Assembly: GCA_031296345.1 (NCBI GenBank)
Contig: JARLFW010000069.1
Location: 1 to 7,488, forward strand
DNA length: 7,488 bases
From: Nitrosotalea sp.
GTDB taxonomy: Archaea; Thermoproteota; Nitrososphaeria; Nitrososphaerales; Nitrosopumilaceae
Reading direction: 5' to 3'
Position numbers and translations under genes: made by a program
Part shown: piece by piece, positions 5,605 through 7,488 of the stretch
How the letters are laid out: each line of letters starts with the position of its first letter
How positions within the stretch are numbered: the first letter of the stretch is position 1
Notes under the pieces: model-generated
Databases searched by the model: none
Seen by the model: only the letters and a program-made list of their open reading frames with translations
Told to the model about the DNA's origin: nothing

Positions 5605-5700
5605 ATGTCAGAGGAAAACCAAAATGACTTTGAAGATGCCTTTGAGGACGACGATGTCGAAGATGAGACTGAAGAGATAGTAGACGAAGGCGAAAGTTAA
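5605..5700 (+). CDS. Tiny acidic protein, 31 aa
   Basis: The frame encodes 31 residues, about half of them Asp or Glu, with no Lys, Arg or Cys, so the product would be a very acidic, disordered peptide. An archaeal TATA box (TTTTATA) lies 27 nt before the ATG. The stop TAA overlaps the stop of the convergent winged-helix gene in a palindromic TTAA, as is common for tightly packed real genes. A 17-nt stretch encoding DETEEI is identical to one in the acidic tail of eS17 in this window. No family is recognised. DNA mimicry or binding to basic proteins such as histones is only a guess from charge. Chance cannot be excluded because of the length. Confidence 0.52.
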   Translation: MSEENQNDFEDAFEDDDVEDETEEIVDEGES

Positions 5701-5987
5701 ATTCTCAATCCAAACGAGTCGGCAAACTCTCTGAATCCGCGATATGCCTGAAGAAACTCTCTACCTCTATTGCTTATTCTATACTTGCAGGCCCTGTCAG
5801 AATTGGTCTGTTCGAGTAGTCCTTGTGAAACAAGTGTATCTAAAATTTTTGAAAGTCTGCCATATGAGACATTTGCTTTTCGAATTAGGTAAGTTACACT
5901 GGCACCTGACTCGTCTGGAACTTCGTCTCTTGCAGTGGAGAGAATGTCTCCAATTATGCTTACATGAGTTCTATACGTTATTGCCAA
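5697..5987 (-). CDS. Winged helix-turn-helix transcriptional regulator
   Basis: This 96-aa protein is a single winged-helix domain of the type abundant in archaea (HTH_45-like). It has helix 1 RTHVSIIGDILSTA (residues 6-19), a second and recognition helix in ASVTYLIRKANVSYGRLSKILDTLVSQGLLEQ (29-60), a wing ACKYRISNRG (66-75) and a C-terminal helix. It should bind DNA in the cytoplasm; no effector domain is present. The TTG at 5987 is supported by GAGGAG 6 nt upstream. The gene overlaps the end of the upstream membrane-protein gene by 17 nt, so the two are co-translated from one mRNA. The inverted repeat over the operon promoter (6618-6639) is a candidate site for autoregulation. Target genes are unknown. 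Confidence 0.8.
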   Translation of the reverse strand: MAITYRTHVSIIGDILSTARDEVPDESGASVTYLIRKANVSYGRLSKILDTLVSQGLLEQTNSDRACKYRISNRGREFLQAYRGFREFADSFGLRI

Positions 5988-6606
5988 ATCTTACTCCTCT
6001 CAATGGAACTTGGGAAATTGGAATGAATAGTGCACCCAATCCTGCAATCTTTGTAGAAACTGAAATGAAATACAAAACTGATTTTGGAAATACAAGTGAA
6101 TACCAACCCAAAAATTCGCCTAATGCTAACAACCCAAGGCCTGCGGCTACGAAAATAGCACTACGCTTTCTATTTTCCATGTATGACAATATTGTTTCAA
6201 TTGTCCCATATACCAATAGGATAAAAGAAATTGACCTTATAATGTGCTCAATTGAATTACCTGGAATGATGAAAAGAGGCATTGCAATTGATTTGAAATA
6301 TCTTGATTTTGGGAAAAATGATTTTATCCCATGAGAGAATGCTATGAAAAAATATCCTATAGTTTGGATACCTAATCCTAGGGTTTGAATCCAAGGGTCT
6401 AGTTTGACATATCCCAAGACAAAAGACTCGATGAGAAAACCAAATCCTACAACTCCAAATCCTATACTGATTGAAAAGAATGAGATGTTTAATCTAAAAA
6501 GTGTGGGACTGCCAGTATTTTTGAATCCGATATATGCAAAAATGCCCAGTATCAAACCTACTACAAAGCCTAATAGATTAAGGGCAGACTCGAGAACAAA
6601 TTCCAA
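5971..6606 (-). CDS. Polytopic membrane protein of unknown function
   Basis: The 211-aa product is mostly hydrophobic, with about six or seven membrane segments at roughly residues 7-27, 40-66, 72-93, 106-118, 122-142, 149-170 and 176-197, separated by short basic loops (for example KSFFPKSRYFK at 95-105 and NRKRS at 145-149). I do not recognise a transporter or enzyme motif. The start is TTG at 6606, because a TAA stop lies directly upstream in frame and no ATG or GTG follows early. A TATA-like TTATGTAA sits about 26 nt upstream, within an inverted repeat. It is the first gene of an overlapping pair with a winged-helix regulator, which suggests a membrane sensor or a product whose synthesis is controlled by the partner; this is inference from context only. 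Confidence 0.72.
   Translation of the reverse strand: MEFVLESALNLLGFVVGLILGIFAYIGFKNTGSPTLFRLNISFFSISIGFGVVGFGFLIESFVLGYVKLDPWIQTLGLGIQTIGYFFIAFSHGIKSFFPKSRYFKSIAMPLFIIPGNSIEHIIRSISFILLVYGTIETILSYMENRKRSAIFVAAGLGLLALGEFLGWYSLVFPKSVLYFISVSTKIAGLGALFIPISQVPLRGVRFGNNV
5994..5999 (-). promoter_or_regulatory. Shine-Dalgarno of the winged-helix gene
   Basis: GAGGAG on the minus strand ends 6 nt before the TTG at 5987, inside the membrane-protein gene. It fixes the TTG as the start and shows that internal operon genes here use SD-led initiation. Confidence 0.6.
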
Positions 6607-6617
6607 TTAGGTATGAT

Positions 6618-6639
6618 GCCTTATGAAATTACATAAGGC
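6618..6639. promoter_or_regulatory. Inverted repeat over the membrane protein/regulator promoter (candidate operator)
   Basis: GCCTTATG (6618-6625) and CATAAGGC (6632-6639) are perfect 8-bp inverted arms around AAATTA. The right arm and centre contain the minus-strand TATA-like TTATGTAA of the operon starting at 6606. A dimeric winged-helix protein could bind here and block the promoter; the operon itself encodes one. It could instead be a hairpin ending the upstream zinc-ribbon mRNA, whose stop is at 6657. Confidence 0.45.
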
Positions 6640-6656
6640 TTGTAGTGGATTTTTTT

Positions 6657-6863
6657 CTACCATTCATCAAGAGTTCCGGATGCAGTACCTTTGGTATCTG
6701 ATACATAATCTCCCAAAACATCCGAATATCTTGCATCCTTGTAAGCAATAAATTTCACATATTCGCCGTATGACATGTCAAGGGAACAATGTGAACACTT
6801 GACATATGTAAAATCATCTCCCAATTCAGCAATTTTCTCACACTTGGGACATTTTATTTTCAT
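6657..6863 (-). CDS. Small zinc-ribbon protein, 68 aa
   Basis: Residues 1-30 form a classic zinc ribbon: CPKC at 5-8 and CSHC at 23-26, spaced by a short beta hairpin. The rest (31-68) is mixed polar with several aromatic residues and no recognised motif. Such proteins bind one zinc ion and may contact nucleic acid or protein; the specific role is unknown. The ATG at 6863 has GATAATAG about 26 nt upstream on the minus strand, consistent with a leaderless mRNA. It is divergent from the YggX-like gene across about 120-140 nt that contain several short repeats, so the two metal-binding proteins may be regulated from shared DNA. Confidence 0.75.
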   Translation of the reverse strand: MKIKCPKCEKIAELGDDFTYVKCSHCSLDMSYGEYVKFIAYKDARYSDVLGDYVSDTKGTASGTLDEW

Positions 6864-6962
6864 GTTCTATATTGTCGTCAAGACCTATTATCTCTTCTTA
6901 AGGATAACAAGAAAATACTGTCTTGATAAAATTAGAACAATTGCTATGTTCTGTATTAATGA

Positions 6963-6972
6963 TTATATTAAA
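6963..6972 (+). promoter_or_regulatory. TATA box of the YggX-like gene
   Basis: TTATATTAAA predicts a transcription start near 6994. That lies after the ATG at 6986 and about 10 nt before the ATG at 7004, so it favours the shorter protein. Confidence 0.5.
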
Positions 6973-7003
6973 GAATTAAATTGCTATGATTTGTTGTTCT
7001 GCT

Positions 7004-7279
7004 ATGGTCAGAAATTGTGCTAAATGTAAGACAGAAATTCCAGACGACGTAGAACTTGATCCTTTTGCTTCTGCCTATCCATGCTGCAATAAATGCTGGG
7101 AAGAATGGAGGCAATACAGAATCATGGTTATGAATGAAATGAAATTAGACATGTCAGTGGCTGATCATAGAAAGCTAGTTAAAAAATACGAAAAAGTGTT
7201 TGTTGGTGTTATGACTCCTGAGGGAGATATAATCAATTTTGCTGACGAAAATAAGAGAAAGCCAGACAGTCCACTTTAG
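7004..7279 (+). CDS. YggX-like (Fe(II)-trafficking family) protein with N-terminal Cys cluster
   Basis: From the ATG at 7004 the product has 91 aa. Residues 32-60 (W-x2-W, then M, INE-like MNE, L, DHRKL) match by eye the C-terminal half of bacterial YggX, which has AWxxWxxxQTMLINExxLN followed by HRKLLE. YggX protects Fe-S clusters from oxidative damage and has been linked to iron trafficking. Unlike E. coli YggX, which has a single Cys near its N-terminus, this protein has C5-x2-C8 and C27-C28-x2-C31, a likely metal-binding ribbon. The start at 7004 is preferred because the TATA box predicts an mRNA beginning after the alternative ATG at 6986, and because family members begin just before the first Cys. 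The longer form would add MICCSA. Its stop overlaps the stop of the convergent gene by 3 nt. Confidence 0.68.
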   Translation: MVRNCAKCKTEIPDDVELDPFASAYPCCNKCWEEWRQYRIMVMNEMKLDMSVADHRKLVKKYEKVFVGVMTPEGDIINFADENKRKPDSPL

Positions 7280-7488
7280 ATGCCTATTTCCTTTTTTGCA
7301 CTCTCCGGAATTATCATATTTAGTTTTTTTCTGTCCTTCTCATCAAATGATCTGATTAGTTCCTTAAGGGTTGCCGAAAGTACGGTCCTTTGTTCTGGAG
7401 CTAGTGACATGAAGATCTCAAAAATTCCATCCAGGTTAAAGGCAATCAGTTTTTCTGGATGATTTTTTATCTCGTTGATATAATTAGA
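7276..7488 (-). CDS. C-terminal part of an unrecognised protein (cut by window end)
   Basis: An open frame runs from the window edge to a TAA at 7276-7278 and gives the last 70 residues of a minus-strand protein whose start lies beyond 7488. The piece is polar and predicted all-helical, with LAPEQRTVLSATLKELIRSF followed by DEKDRKKLNMIIPESAKKEIGI. The APEQR..L...L..L pattern resembles a helix-hairpin without known catalytic residues. Coding is supported by the uninterrupted frame, natural amino-acid composition and the tail-to-tail overlap with the YggX-like gene. I do not recognise the family. Confidence 0.65.
   Translation of the reverse strand, partial: SNYINEIKNHPEKLIAFNLDGIFEIFMSLAPEQRTVLSATLKELIRSFDEKDRKKLNMIIPESAKKEIGI

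Noticed and set aside
5744..6334. 196-codon plus-strand open frame
   Set aside because: It runs antisense to the winged-helix and membrane-protein genes, which have clear domain and start signals; its translation looks like a mirrored membrane protein.
7280..7462. 60-codon plus-strand frame
   Set aside because: It is antisense to the partial minus-strand gene, whose frame overlaps the neighbouring stop in the usual tail-to-tail manner.
1..7488. CRISPR arrays, insertion sequences, transposase or integrase genes
   Set aside because: No regularly spaced repeats, terminal inverted repeats with a transposase, or recombinase motifs were seen on either strand.

Overview
The window looks like a piece of a low-GC Nitrososphaerota (Thaumarchaeota) chromosome, probably close to the marine Nitrosopumilus-type lineages. 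The evidence is an archaeal histone, archaeal/eukaryotic-type ribosomal protein eS17, a Cgi121 (KEOPS) subunit, a stand-alone THUMP protein, and archaeal TATA boxes that sit about 25-28 nt upstream of start codons, so several mRNAs appear leaderless. Genes inside operons instead have a Shine-Dalgarno-like sequence and a TTG start. Lineage is inferred from gene content; no database search was possible.

Layout. Positions 1-134 hold no convincing protein gene, but contain a GC-rich 65-nt imperfect hairpin with a TATA-like box about 26 nt upstream: a candidate small RNA. Next, on the minus strand, are a 585-aa AIPR-family protein with a probable PD-(D/E)XK nuclease motif (a likely defence gene), a tRNA-Cys(GCA) and a histone. 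On the plus strand follow a TatD-family metal-dependent hydrolase, eS17 with an acidic tail, and a 259-aa protein joining a MoaD/ThiS-like ubiquitin fold, ending in Gly-Gly, to a Cgi121 domain. Converging on it is a minus-strand operon of sua5/tsaC (threonylcarbamoyl-AMP synthase) and a THUMP (Tan1-like) gene, coupled by a TTGA overlap.

From 5350 to 5700 there are two tiny plus-strand genes: a 33-aa Cys-rich peptide and a 31-aa acidic peptide, each exactly one TATA distance from its promoter. Then come a minus-strand membrane protein/winged-helix regulator operon with an 8-bp inverted repeat over its promoter, a minus-strand 68-aa zinc ribbon, a plus-strand YggX-like (Fe-trafficking) protein with an added Cys cluster, and the 3' part of an unrecognised minus-strand gene cut by the window end.

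How the genes work together. Positions 3473-5349 form a tRNA-modification neighbourhood. Sua5 makes the threonylcarbamoyl adenylate that KEOPS (with Cgi121) transfers to A37 of tRNA, and THUMP proteins present tRNA for modification (ac4C12 in the Tan1 case). The fusion of a possible sulfur-carrier or protein-modifier domain to a KEOPS subunit is the most notable coding feature. The structured element at 56-120 is the most notable non-coding one.
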